A stretch of DNA of 64,000 nucleotides from the NCBI GenBank assembly GCA_036250225.1, contig JAPZLL010000011.1, forward strand, positions 1,054,001 through 1,118,000, in the 5' to 3' direction. The notes under the pieces are model-generated. The model worked only from the letters and a program-made list of their open reading frames with translations. It did not search any database and had not been told where the DNA came from. Both the position numbers and the translations under genes were made by a program. Below are positions 20,998 to 32,226 of the stretch, piece after piece (within the stretch, counting starts at the first letter, position 1; each line of letters begins with the position of its first letter). This stretch comes from Cercophora sp. LCS_1 (lineage: Eukaryota > Ascomycota > Sordariomycetes > Sordariales > Lasiosphaeriaceae).

Positions 20998-23900
20998 TCA
21001 AGGCTCGCGCTCATCCAGGTCAATGACTTGCTCATATCTCCCACCCATCCGCCGGGATGACTTCCATGTGGCCCAGGAATTGACCACGCCAGCCAACGCA
21101 ACCAGTACACGCCTTCGCAGCCCAGGCACAAAAACCAAAACAGAAAGAGGGACGCCAAGCGCGCCAACCAAAAGAATCCAACCGTTCGAAATCCGAGCCT
21201 CATTAGCCACCTCCTTCTCGATCCCTCCAAAGTCCAACCCCAACAACAAAAGCACTGTGGCGGTCCACCCTGTAAATGCCCTGCTCCTCCTCCCATCTCC
21301 CGTCACATCAGAATATTGCTCCCAGAAAAATCCCGTCTTTGCCCAGCTATCGTGAACTGTTTGCACCACGTTCTTTCTCAACTCTCCACCCAACGTCAAA
21401 GCTCTCTCTCTCACTGCCGCCGGCCCCTCGCCAGACATGTCGATATCTCTCAACCTCAACACCGCCAACACGTTGAGATTCATCCACACAGCGCCTCTCC
21501 AGTAATCCTCGTCCTTCCCATACCCTTCTTCTGCCTTGCTCAAACTTCTTAGCCCATGAGGGGACCACAGCTTTTCTGGATCTGCCATCAAGTCGAAGAG
21601 CGCCTCCACGTGGGGATGGTCTGCACCCATGAGGCCAAGCAACAGCGGCATGATGGAGATGTAGCCTTCATGGCAAACAAGGGCGTGGTCACCGTCCTGA
21701 ACTGTCGCGTCGCAGTATACTTGTTGAGCGGCGTCCCAGTGGAGGACATCCAAGTTGTGCTTGACCTCTTCGACGTGCCTCGCATAAGTCTCTGCGTCGC
21801 CTGCCTCGCCAAGATAGCGCGCAACTTGTTGTAGCGCGGAAGCTGACGCACCCACCCAGGCGAGGGCATCAACATGGAGCTCGCCTGGATGAGGTGGATT
21901 CGCGCGAGGATAGTCGTCCAAGCCGCTTGTGAGAGTGTGTTTGGGCGTTCGGCCTCGCCATCGAAAGCCCACACCCGGGACCGCGGTGTCAGGACGAGGG
22001 TAGGCCGTGAAGTTACCGGCTTGGGTGCGGCGAAACCAGTTGTAGTGACGAGCCAGAAGTGGGTACAAGGTTTCCACCATGGCCCTCGCAGTGTCAGTCG
22101 AGGAAAGGTAGGCAGATGGGTGGCCGGCATACGGAGATGCGCCAGTCAGTTTAGAGATAATGACCGGCAAGAGGAGGGATAAGGTTGGAGGGTTCGCGTA
22201 GTGTGGGTATTGAACCTGGAACTCCGGTGGTACTCGGCTGCGGGCTTCGGGCCCGAGAATCTGCTCACGGCCAATCCACCCGTCAGAATCCACGAGATTG
22301 AGCCAGCTATTGAGGACGGAGATGGCGAGGTCGAGATCCCATTCGATCACGGGGAGGAGGTGGAACCCTTCATCCCAGAGAAAACCGCGTGGGAAGAAGG
22401 GGCGAGATGGGGTGAATGACAGGAGAGTCTTGGGAGCAGTGATCGTGACTGGGGCTCGAGACATTGCGGCTGTTGCCTTCGTCCAGAACTCCGTATCAGT
22501 TTCTTCATACTCTGGGGAGTGGGAATCATCCACTTTGGTGTCTCCGTGGAAAAATCCGAGACCGCCAAGGAGGTTGGAGAGCATCTGTCGTGCGAAAAGC
22601 CCGTAACCGTTCGATCGGAAGGGCGAGGCTAGGGGGAAGACGGCGTCAACACGCTCGGCTAACGCATCGTGGAGAGAGTTGATGCTGATGTCAAGACCGT
22701 TGGCTACACCCACTGTGTTAGCAAAGGAACGGACATCGGGCGGCATCTAACTCGAGCTTTATCTTTCACACACCCCATCTTTGTTTTTAACACACCGCGC
22801 CCATATATAACCCAGGCCTTACAGTGACGCCAGTAAAGCCAGCTATTATCGCTTTCGGGCCTCCGTCCCTTCCGGAAAGGCATCAACATTTATAAATAGG
22901 CGTATTGAGGATTTAAACACGCACTCGATTTAACAGAAGACACAGCAACAATCTCAACACCACGCAAGCGTAGTGGCGGTGGTATTCCAAAGGAACACGG
23001 AGAAGTAGGCCATGGTTGTGTGTGGGAGCGGTGTGCCCGAAACGAAAATGGGGTGTGCGAAAAACAGAGCTGTAGAACTCACCATCTACCACGGAGGCAG
23101 CCGCAGCATGGTATGTGAGTGTCGCTTCGAATTGGCCTTGAAATACAAGCTGGACGAAGTGCAAGTTGCCTGCGCCAGGCGCATCTTCGATGGTAAGTTT
23201 GCTGCCGCTGATAGCCCTAATCTGTTCAGTGAAGACAGCTGGATGAATGTCAGCCGACTTTCGTGGTGGGTTCGCCATTGAGACACGTACACTTTGCCTG
23301 CCATATCTTTTCTTCAGGGACTTGGATGCTCCTCACTGCTGTATCCTGCGTAGCGCTGTTCTTCGCGTCCCCACGAATCTGGAATTCGAAATCCCCGAGG
23401 GCAGCGACACTTCCTCGGCAGACTGCTTCGATTCCGTTCTTGACCGCACTCGTGTTATCACAAGCGAGCGCCTTTGTTCCATCCTTGTCTTGTCTTTCCA
23501 CCCCCAGGTGGATTATTAGCGCAGTCTTAATGTCGGCGCTATTGCTTTTTGGGGTACCGGTGATGCGGACAGCCCAACTGTTCCCATCGTCAGATTTGGT
23601 GAAACTAGTGCTGAGGTCAAGCTGAAGTTGCGTATCATGCACGACTTGGGACCCGCCAGTGCGTGCATCGTAGAAGTCCCAGCCATAACCGGCCATCCCG
23701 TCGTTCTGCTCACAAGTGTCGCGAAGCGCTGATACTCTGTCAGAAAGCACTGAATCGCCCACCTCAGGTGACTTACTACTCAGCATTTCCCCCCTGCTTT
23801 CACCGCTCGCCCACATCAAGCCAATAAGGACGGTCTCCGGGATCTGAGGGCGGATCCCAAAATAAAGATTTGGTCTGTATGGGCCCCATGTTTGCCATGG

Positions 23901-24017
23901 CCACTGCGGGACCGCCGGCGCGCTCGAGGCGTTGAACGCGCCGAAAGTCTGGGCCAAGGTTGAAAGTGAAAAGAAGAAGGTGCAGATGACAGAAAAATAA
24001 TGGGGAGTTAGAGCCAT
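20998..24017 (-). CDS. Mannosyl-oligosaccharide glucosidase (glucosidase I, GH63)
   Basis: Exons 24017-23291, 23238-23083 and 22712-20998 total 2598 bases (865 residues), in frame throughout. A signal-like start (YFSVICTFFFSLSTLAQTFG) precedes WGPYRPNLYFGIRPQIPETV and LIGLMWASG, the N-terminal signature of ER glucosidase I. The catalytic part shows ALAERVDAVFPLASPF, FFHGDTKVDDS, FPRGFLWDEGFHLLPVIEWD (acid region) and FFWEQYSDVTGDG (base region). The enzyme removes the outer glucose from N-glycans in the ER lumen. A hydrophobic helix near the C-terminus (WILLVGALGVPLSVLVFVPG) is unlike the usual N-terminal anchor and may be a divergent feature. The second intron, 370 bp (22713-23082), is much longer than others here and contains an inverted-repeat element. 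Donor GTGAGT and acceptor GCTAACACAG are good. Confidence 0.9.
22751..23075. mobile_element. Inverted-repeat (MITE- or introner-like) element inside GH63 intron
   Basis: The segments 22751-22818 and 23008-23075 align as inverted repeats without gaps over 68 positions, with about three quarters identical; most differences are C/T or G/A. A shared block is CACACCCCAT. The element of about 325 bp fills nearly the whole 370-bp second intron of the GH63 gene, starting 7 bases inside the donor and ending 38 bases before the acceptor. It has no coding capacity. A clear target-site duplication was not found. It may be a non-autonomous DNA element that inserted into an intron, or one that created it. 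Confidence 0.6.
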
Positions 24018-24570
24018 GCTCTGCGCAGCGACTCGGTATCCGGGGGCGTCCGAGCGCTTCGTCGTGGTGTGCTGGTTGATGTTCGCGAAAATCAGCTGGA
24101 AGGTGAAGGATGGAGATCAGGCGCACTAAAAATCCACGCGCACGGAGTTTCCCGCATCGCAGGCGCCGTTGGTTGCTCCTTCCATCTGGTTGGCTCTCAC
24201 CCCAGCTGCGAGGTAACCGCGAGCTAAAACCCGGGCCTGTGGCGATTGGCCTGGGAAGCGCTCGCGGCACAAGTTCATTTTCAGGCTCCGCCGCCGTGCA
24301 ACCCCAAACGGAAAGCCGCCGGACGCACAACGCAAAAGTCTGCTTAGATTCGCCGGGATTCCGGATAGCCACACTGTTGTTTGGCCACGCTATTGTTGCC
24401 GCTAAAATGTCGCTGTCCAATGTGGCCGGGCTGCCCTCGGGGTCGTTGGCCCATTTTCGTTCTCACTGACCCATCTTCCCAAGACATCTTTTTCCACCCT
24501 TCCCCGGCAAAATGTCACCATTTTGGTCACAAACCTCAGTTAATTCTGCCAGCCCCAGGACCGAAAGACG
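24018..24570. promoter_or_regulatory. Divergent promoter between GH63 and lectin-like locus
   Basis: The 553 bp separate the start codon of the GH63 gene (minus) from that of the lectin-like pseudogene (plus), so both promoters lie here. No specific site or gene was recognised. Confidence 0.45.
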
Positions 24571-25962
24571 ATGACCGCACAATATGAGAGGTCAAGACTA
24601 AGCTACAGTGACTTGGAAGCTGTTCAAACCGCGCACCTCAGTCTCCGACTCGGCAGTGGACTCGAGGTCGTCCAAGAGGGTGACCATTATCAACAAAGCG
24701 ACAAGTGGGTTGTCTGGGGAAACACCAGTCATTTGGAACCTTCGGCCCCTCGCCAAGTATCCAGGGATGACAAAATTCCCGTTGCCTTCGATCGACAAGC
24801 GCCAGAGGTGGTTGGAGGGGAGGACGTGATTCCGGGATCACCGTCACGAAGAGTATGTGGCATTCGTCGCAGGACCTTCTGGATTGTTACTGGTGTTGCA
24901 ATCGCCGTTGTCATCGCTGCCGCGGTTGGAGGCGGAATAGGGGCGCATCTTGCTGGCCGCTCGGCGGACACCTCATCCGACACAGGTGTAGCGACAGGCA
25001 CGGGCAATTCCACTGGCCCGTAAAACCCTACAAGAGCCCCCTTCTAGGACCTAGGTATCGCTGCCCTTCGCTGGGTCGACGGAAAAAACGTTAGCCATTA
25101 CCGTGTCTACACTCAGTCACCCAACTCGAGCCGACCGCGAATCTTAGAGTCTGCTTGGGATTCAGACGACCAGACATGGGCAGTCTCTACCATCACGGAC
25201 GAACAAGTTGACGCAGTCAAGCCCGGTACTCCTATATCCGTCTCGGCTGGGCATCCCCATACGAACACAAGTATTGAACTAGTATGTAACAGCAATAACC
25301 CTCGTCTCGCTCGTGAGTCGGCAACCTTAGTCTCAGGTCATGCTAACGGGGCATGTCTTCTATACTTAGGTTAAGGCTGTGTTCTTCCTACAACCCGGTG
25401 GCACTCTGACCGAGCGACAATCCCCGTACAAAGAGAAAGCTGGCGTCTGGGGCAATGACAACTTCGGTCTTTACAGCGCCTCGAGTGCCTCCTCGCTTTT
25501 CTCGTACTGGTATCAAGACCTGAGCGATCGCTTCCAGATTCTCGCAACATTCTTTTAGGAGCTCGGCGCAAACTCCTTGACCGTTGGACGGTACATCGAG
25601 GACGGCACCGATGGGTTGCCTTGGGAGAGCACTCGGCATAGCATACCAATTCAGGATGGCTCGCCAATCATCGCCGTGCCAGCTGGGAGTAGGCGAGATC
25701 TCCGATTATATGTCGGTGGGACGGACAGGACAATCAATCAATACCCCTATAATTTACAGAGAAATGTTCTAGGCAATGGTGTTAGTACGTGGTCACGGAG
25801 ACGGGCTAACTTGCGAGTTATGCTAACTTTGGTATTGAAGATACTGCCTTGGAAATATCCCCAAGAACACCTTTCTGCGTCACAATCGATGTAACAAGCT
25901 TGGGCGGTGGGGCAGGCCGGAGGCTTCACACTGCACAGGCTTGGATCAATCGGTGGCCCTGA
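24571..25962 (+). pseudogene. Membrane-anchored fucose-lectin-like gene with three in-frame stops
   Basis: Exons 24571-25281, 25370-25784 and 25841-25962 join in frame with introns of 88 and 56 bp. The N-terminus (LSYSDLEAVQ, LEVVQEG) leads to a TM helix preceded by a CGIRRRTFW motif: FWIVTGVAIAVVIAAAVGGG. The outside part (HYRVYTQSPN, ESAWDSDDQTWAVSTITDE, VKPGTPISV, LYVGGTDRTI) resembles the beta-propeller repeats of fungal fucose-specific-lectin-like proteins. Three stops interrupt this continuous frame: TAA at 25021-25023 (STGP-stop-NPTRAP), TAG at 25045-25047 (RAPF-stop-DLGIAALRW) and TAG at 25556-25558 (ATFF-stop-ELGANS). Each could derive from a Gln codon by one C-to-T change in a CA context. 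Splice sites and coding frame are otherwise well kept, so inactivation appears recent. Native role would be surface carbohydrate binding. Confidence 0.65.
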
Positions 25963-27029
25963 GGGCACTAACTGACTCTATTCACGATAATCTTCAATGG
26001 TCTCAGAAAGCCATGAAGAGGAAGAAACTAAGATACAATCTGGGGTCGCCGGAGGCCCTATTTCAGTTCGTAACGAGCCCTGCTCGCAGAGTTCTCCGGT
26101 GATGACCAGAGCAGCCAATGTGGTCGGCCTTCCAGGCTGACCTATGGGCAGGCCTTCCTCTGATCGGAGGTAGGCATATGGACGACGACGATAACAACGA
26201 AGGAAGACGACGTAGGGAAACAACGCAGGAAAACAACGTAGGAAAACAACAACGCACCTCGTCACCCCAGAAACTTCGTCATGGTGGTGAGTTGTTCTGT
26301 TCAATCTAAATCTGAGGCGCTAGCGCAACACCCATACCCAGGCGTCACGTGCCGAGCACGTGACAGCCTGTTGCTCACCACCGTGACTATGTACAAAAAC
26401 GGAAAGGCAACCGCAGGCCGGCTCTCCTTAGCCGTCACCCCAAGTCACTGTATTGCGCTTTTTGTTTGCGTACACGTACCAAAACACCCTGGCTAACAAG
26501 GGTTGCATGCAGTGTCCGGGACCGCCTCCGTCAGGTCCGTGTACGTGCACTTTGCACGGTGTCGCGAACCCGGAGCTGCCCTGGCTTTCTACCCCGGGTG
26601 ATCCGGCGCCTGGGAATGATGCTAGTTATCTTGGTATATGTTGCTATAGCTGTGGTAGGGGGTATTGTCCTCCCGGGGCTTGCGTTCATGCTACTCTGTA
26701 GAAGAGGGGGGTCATGAGGTGGTTGAGGAGGAGGACCGAGGAGCGAGCGGGGTTGCTAAACTAGGTATGGTTCAGGGGGTGTGTGTGTCCGTTGCCAGGG
26801 CAACACCAACAAATTCAGGGGCTCAAGGTAGTTTTCACTGTTGTTTCCGATTCTCCACATCGTCGCTCGTACCTGCCATGACCTAATCGAGAAAAAGAAA
26901 AAAAAAACACATTGCTTTGTGCCCGACCGAGACGTTGTCTTGCACAATTCAACCAGTCAATCTTTCACCCAGGGCTGTTGTAAAATCAAACGGTCAGCCA
27001 ACATACCCTTTCCATGTGCTTAGGTTAAC
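25963..27029. other. Spacer with short 13-bp repeat, no supported gene
   Basis: The stretch of about 1.07 kb between the lectin-like pseudogene and the 3' end of the cysteine-rich gene holds no gene I can support. Four imperfect 13-bp units (type cgtaggaaaacaa) lie at 26198-26249. A plus-strand frame at 26466-26717 with a hydrophobic tail lacks an ATG start and any family resemblance. Confidence 0.5.
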
Positions 27030-27622
27030 TCACAACGGCGTCGGATCATCCGGAACTATGATGTCGGGGCGATCAGGCGGCATCCGGCAGGAACACGCAC
27101 AGGACCAGTTCTCTCCAGGGGTACAGTTACTGCACCATGTCAGCCCCCCCCCTCGCCACCTCTGTCCAGTGTCAAAACATACAAAACTTCTTGATCCGGT
27201 TGTATGGCGCAAAAAGCCTGGAATCCCTCGCCAAACGTCTTGGCGCAGTTGTCGTTGGTGAAGGCCCGAATCGCGCAGATGTTGGTGTCGCCGAGGGATG
27301 GGCACATGCACTAACATTCGTAAGTACAACAAGAAATAGTTGGGGTGAGAACATTACCAGATTGAGAGGATACGGATCCCATTTTGGATATGTCTTTTGG
27401 ATCGCTCGTGTTCCGGAGGTCATCCTACAGACGCCTTCGGTTTGGTTGACTCGCGTGGCTGGGTTGACGCAGGTGCAGACGTAGATCCACCCGCTGGTGT
27501 TTGTTAACAGCGTCTTTAATGGTGTGTTTGGTTGCGGTAACTCACGGCTGGATACTTTGTGCTAGGGTGATGGTTGAGAGGGAGGCGATGGCTCCGAGGT
27601 AATAGGTGAAAGTAAACTTCAT
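27030..27622 (-). CDS. Small cysteine-rich secreted protein (effector candidate)
   Basis: Four exons (27622-27546, 27493-27358, 27310-27183, 27129-27030) splice in frame to a 146-residue protein; the gene is too fragmented to appear as one open frame. Introns of 52, 47 and 53 bp have GTGAGT, GTAATG and GTATGT donors and TAAC/CTGAC-type branch sites. The N-terminus is a signal peptide (FTYYLGAIASLSTITLAQ). The mature part holds ten Cys: IYVCTCVN, GVCRMT, NLCMCPSLGDTNICAI, NDNCAKTF, AFCAIQ, FNCTPGEN and WSCACSCRMPPDR, with several Cys-X-Cys steps. No family was recognised. Size, signal and Cys density fit a secreted effector or cell-wall-associated protein; host-related function is inference. 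Expression evidence is not available from sequence. Confidence 0.7.
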
Positions 27623-27941
27623 GGTGAATAATAGTTCATGAAGGTGAGTACATTTTTTTGGCGTCAGGTTTTCTGGGGCACTGTCATCGATTCATATGCA
27701 CAATACCGGACCAGACCCTGATGGGGTCAAATTGGCCTGCGGCTGTTTTGGCTCATTCTCGCGATAACAGTGATTGGTTCCCCCACATCCCGTGGCGAGT
27801 TGATTGAACGGCAGATGAAGTAGAAAAACTACAGCGGGGGCGGACCAATAGGTTTACCCGGCTTGTTCCAATACTCGAAATGTTGGGGGATTGCAAGGGA
27901 TAAAATTTTCGCCTCAAAATGTCAAAGATCGAGGCCGTAAG
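27623..27941. other. Spacer upstream of cysteine-rich gene
   Basis: The 319 bp contain the promoter of the cysteine-rich secreted protein gene and the 3' flank of the O-methyltransferase-like gene. Nothing else was recognised. Confidence 0.45.
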
Positions 27942-28763
27942 TCACTGTGAGAAATTAAAGATTCGGCGACCTGGACAAGATAATTCTACCAAGGTCCGTA
28001 GGGTAGACTCAAGGAAGACGACCATCACACTTTCGTAGCTCCCCGGATTGTACGAGTAAATCTTGACCAGCTTCAAACCCGCCGACTCAATCAACTCCGT
28101 CCAGTCCTTGACAGTTCTCTCCCTCGCCGCACAAGCTACCATCATAGTTAGGTTGATCGATGTGGTCTGGACATTCACGCCCGTGTCGGGCAGAATCATC
28201 TCGTCGATCAAGAGCATGGAGTCTGGCGTCATCGCCTCCTTGGTGATCTCCAGAAGCTCTCTCGAGCGATGATCAGGGTGGTTGTGCAAGACGGTGCGCG
28301 TGTAGTAGAGCTTGGACCCCCGGATTGGCTGGGGCGTCCAAAAGTCGTGGGCCATGTTCTCGACGCCGGGCGTCGGAAGGGCATTCGCCACCGAGTGAGG
28401 CAGGTCTTGTAGGATTACTCGACCCGGGATGTTGGGATGTGCGGCCTTGAAGTTGGCGCATTGATGGCCGATGCTGCCGCCAATGTCAACGAACAGGGGC
28501 CTGTCAGGGGACCACCCTTGGGCTTCGCGGTCAATGGGGTAGGCGGTCAGCCAGGAGAGCTCGGGTTGTCGTCTTCGGGCCATGTAGTCGTTGAAGTAGG
28601 CCAGTTGCTCGGGCCGGCTGGCGAGCCAGGCAAAGACATGCTGGCCGGTTTGGTAAGCTTCTTGGGCGACGGTGTTGGCCTCTTTAATGGGGCTTTTGTA
28701 GTTGGTCTTCTCGAGGAAGGATGGAATTGTGGCAAAGAGAGGCAAGCAGGTATAGAAGCTGTG
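27942..28763 (-). pseudogene. O-methyltransferase-like gene lacking its N-terminal domain
   Basis: The frame ends at 27942 and begins, after a likely AACACAG acceptor, at about 28763 with FYTCLPLFATIPSFLEKT. The SAM-binding motif is LFVDIGGSIGHQCANFKAAH, followed by RVILQDLPHSV and AHDFWTPQP, typical of plant-type (class II) O-methyltransferases in fungi. The catalytic His region reads VLHNHPDHRSRELL where LHDWPD is usual, so Trp is replaced by His. The acidic partner is LLIDEMILPDTG. Fungal members have about 400 residues with an N-terminal winged-helix dimerisation domain; only about 273 are seen. Upstream sequence to 29216 shows no such domain in any frame and no good donor for the acceptor. 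So the gene is probably 5' truncated or degraded; a missed exon remains possible. Confidence 0.6.
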
Positions 28764-29216
28764 TTGACGTTAACAGTGCTTCTCTTCCTCTTCTAGGAGG
28801 TGGAACTGGCTAGTGCCTTAGGCCAGCTTGCGCCGTGTCAGTCGCAAAGGCCATTCCGAGGAAACTTGCAGCATAAAGATCACTCGAGACTTCGTCGAAA
28901 GCGCTGCCGTCGCAATCTCGACTGCAAGCGTCATGGTTTCGGTGCGAAACGGGCAGTGGCCGGGAGGTCGATGCCGTTTGATCAACTCCTGCAAGTCTAC
29001 CATGAGAGAAAAGAAAATGAACAAAAGTTTGCAACGGGACGTTGATGAGACTGACTGAATTTGGGTTTTCACATCCGAGGTTATGACAAGGTTCATGCAG
29101 GAGAAAAACCTTGTCTGTATCGTCTACAAATATTGTATTCTTTCTCCAACCCACCCAAATTTTTTCATCATCTTGCCATACGTGAACATTCAGCAATCCG
29201 CATAGAATAGGCCGAA
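28764..29216. other. Spacer between O-methyltransferase relic and subtilase
   Basis: The 453 bp hold the subtilase promoter and possibly degraded 5' exon sequence of the methyltransferase. Open frames on the minus strand here do not resemble methyltransferase N-termini. Confidence 0.4.
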
Positions 29217-32200
29217 ATGAGGCTTTCGCTTCCGTTCCGCCTCCTAGGCGGCCTCGTGGTACTTGCGTCTGCCAAAAATAGCGAGTTCACACAGAAAGTC
29301 GACCGACACTCCAATCCAGGAAGCCGACTCATTGTCGAGTTCAACCAGGTAGGTGCAAACCAGCTACGTGCACCTCTAGACACTGACGAATCTCTATGAA
29401 GGACGTTGATTTCGACACAGCGGTCGCCCACTTGACCTCTCTCGGGGATGTTGTCATTGTAAAATATTTCAACAGCACTATCTTTCCTGGCGCTAGCATT
29501 AAAACTTTGACGGAGAGCATCGACAGCCTACGGCAGCTTCCGTTTGTCTCGAATGTCTGGGATAATGGCAATGTCAGGTTACACCCTCAGGGGGCGTTCC
29601 CAGAACCGGAGACGTTTCCTGACGACACATCCGCCCCCGACTACGACGTCCACGCAGCCACCGGGGTCAAGGAACTTCATGCGTCTGGAATCATGGGAAA
29701 GGGCGCAAAGGTTGCAATCATCGACACGGGCATCGATTACACCCACCCTGCGGTAAGTTTAACTTCGCGGATGATCTTTAGTTTCTCCTGGGATCTAACA
29801 ATCGTTGCAGCTAGGCGGGTGTTTTGGGCCTGGTTGTAAAGTAGTCGGTGGCTGGGACTTTAGGGAGGCTACAAATGCCGGAGAAAGAAATAACACCATG
29901 GATTATCTTGGACACGGCACTGCAGTCGCTGGGGTTTTGGCTGGGAACGACACAAGGTGAGTGGATTCTTTGTTCCTCGTTCTCACCTGCGCACCGGCTT
30001 AGGGCCTTGAAACGACGACGAATTTGACTTGCCCTAGGTTCGTTGGTGTTGCCCCTGAAGCTACCCTATACTCCTATCTCGTCCCAACAGCATTCGAAGA
30101 CGTAAGTATAAGTGTCGGACCCCAAAGTTACGTAACCCTTTGTTGAGACGTTTCTTTAGGCAGACAAGTATGATCTTTTTATCGAGGCTCTTCTGAGGGC
30201 AGAGCAGGATGGAGTGAGTGAATAATTTCCCCATCCCATTGTGCCCCTGGCGGGTCTTTGCTGAAACCTCTCCTCCCTCCTTAGGTTGATGTAATATCGA
30301 TGTCACTTGTCGGTTGGGATGCCTGGGGAGACTACCCTGTAAGTCCTGCCCGTTAGCTTGCCCAGTGTGAAAGCATGTTGCGGATGGTTTTGCCTAATTC
30401 TAGTTTCTTGTCTCTAGGTTGCTCTGGCTGCATCCCGCCTCATTGAACGAGGTATAGTTGTTGTCATTTGCGCCGGTAACGATGGTGACATGGGACCTGG
30501 ATTCCACAACAGCTTTGCGGCCGGAAAATGGGTTCTATCTGCGGCTTCCGTCAACGTCGACGTCCCCAGCGGGCTTGTTACGCCAAGTAACTTTAGTTCG
30601 TGGGGTAGTCTCCCTGATCTTACGCTAAAGCCGGATATCGCAGCCCCAGGGCAACAAATATTTACTACGAACCGTGGCGGAGGTTATGTCTTGCAAGACG
30701 GCACTAGTTTTGCTACTCCGTACGTTGCCGGCATAGCAGCGCTCTGGATCGGCCATTACGGCGGGAGGAGCACCCACGGACCTAGCGTCGCGAAGACCCT
30801 GATAGGTAGGATGGTGCACACCGCTGGCACAGTGCCCGGGACATATCCTGATGGTAGGCCGTTGGGTTTCGACGCTCCCATCATCCAGCTCGGCAACGGG
30901 CTCGTTGATGCCCGCAAAGTGTTGCATTATAATACAACCATATCCTGGGCCAAGTTTTCGCTACTCGACACGGCCCACTTCGAGCCGCTACACAGCGTCA
31001 ACATCACCAACACGGCTACGGTCCCTGTCGCGTACAAGTTCGGGCTCCTCCCCGCTGCTGGGTTTGAGTTGTTAGACCACAAGCGTATAGACCGGATTAG
31101 AGGAATCGAGGATTTGGTTCCTGTTTCCATCGTCCCAAACGTCACACTCCCGGTAAACTTCACAGTAGAACCGGGACAAACAAAAACCGCCATGTTGGTG
31201 CCCCGAGCCATCCGCTAGCACACTGTACACTAACGTTAAACAGGTTCGTATTTGATTACCCCAAGGGATTGACGAATCTTCCCGCGTACAGCGGAAAGGT
31301 CTCCATTGAGGGGAATAACGGCGAGGTTTTCTTCATTCCATATTTCGGTGAGCACCGACCTGGACAAAGCTTCAAAAGATTCGATTATTTCTGACAATAA
31401 GTTTAGGCCTCGCGTCGGGCCTCCGAGCCGGCGTCGCCGGACTCTTGGCCAAGGTAGATGTCAACCTGAAGGCCAAGCCGATCGACAACGTGTGGTATAG
31501 AAATGCCAACGACTTTGAATGTGTCTATGATGGTGTCCAGTATTTCATTCTCCCATCCAGTGTTGTAGACGTTATCTGACGGGTACTTGTGCCAGCTTTA
31601 ACCTCAATACGTCCGAAAGGTACATTACGGTGGGTGCTCATGTGCCGTGGGTGTTTCGGGGCGTTCGCTGGGATGTAAGCATTCTTCCCCCTTTCAAGTC
31701 CGGCGTCAATAGGGCTAATGCGCTTATCTTAGATATTTGAAAACGACTGGGATGAATCCATGTGGCGATATCCTCCGTCCGTCGGACAGCACGCTTTTGT
31801 TGGCCGTGCCGAAGCCGAAACACGCATTGGGACTTCGTATTTCAATACGCGGGACGCTGCAAACCAGGGCCACGTAGCCCTCCCACTAGACAACCATGCA
31901 AGACCTAGAGGCTCGCCGCGCTTCTGGCTGAATCTTGGCTGGAGCGGCGCCTTGGCCAACGGTACTGACATCGCACCGGGGCAGTACAAGTAGGTAGCTC
32001 AGTAACTCAACAACGAGTTTGGGTGCAGACCAGCTGACTACTGTAAAGGATGAGGTTTGCGGTGCTCAAACCGTTTGGAGATCCGCATCTCGCCGAAGAG
32101 TGGGAGACAAGAATCCACCCATTTACGGTCATTGCACCAACCGTCACGGATGATCCTCCCGCCGGCACTGGCATCCTTCCCAAGGGAGATACGACAAACA

Positions 32201-32226
32201 ATGGCATCGACCGGGTGCCTTACTAG
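29217..32226 (+). CDS. Secreted subtilisin-like serine protease (S8)
   Basis: Twelve exons (29217-29348, 29402-29752, 29811-29956, 30038-30101, 30160-30213, 30285-30338, 30418-31193, 31244-31347, 31407-31539, 31596-31674, 31733-31989, 32049-32226) sum to 2328 bases, 775 residues. A signal peptide (LPFRLLGGLVVLASA) precedes an inhibitor-type propeptide (SRLIVEFNQ, VSNVWDNGNV). Catalytic residues are visible: Asp in VAIIDTGIDYTHPA, His in DYLGHGTAVAGVLAGN, oxyanion Asn in VICAGNDGDMGPG and Ser in QDGTSFATPYVAGIAALW. A long C-terminal part (HSVNITNTATVPVAYKF, then SERYITVGAHVPWVF) is typical of large fungal subtilases with an Fn3-like domain. The junctions of exons 7/8 and 9/10 rely on weaker donors (GTTGGT, GTATTT). 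Short exons of 54 and 64 bases make the gene easy to misannotate. Likely role: extracellular protein degradation. Confidence 0.88.

Noticed and set aside
20998..22746. GH63 gene truncated by an inserted element
   Set aside because: The N-terminal part is present at 24017-23083, and a GTGAGT donor with a GCTAACACAG acceptor joins all parts in frame, so the element lies in an intron and the gene is intact.
26198..26249. CRISPR-like array
   Set aside because: The 13-bp units are contiguous, without spacers, and the genome is fungal; it is a short tandem repeat.
26466..26717. Small membrane protein on the plus strand
   Set aside because: There is no ATG start, no family resemblance and the hydrophobic tail could be chance in this composition.
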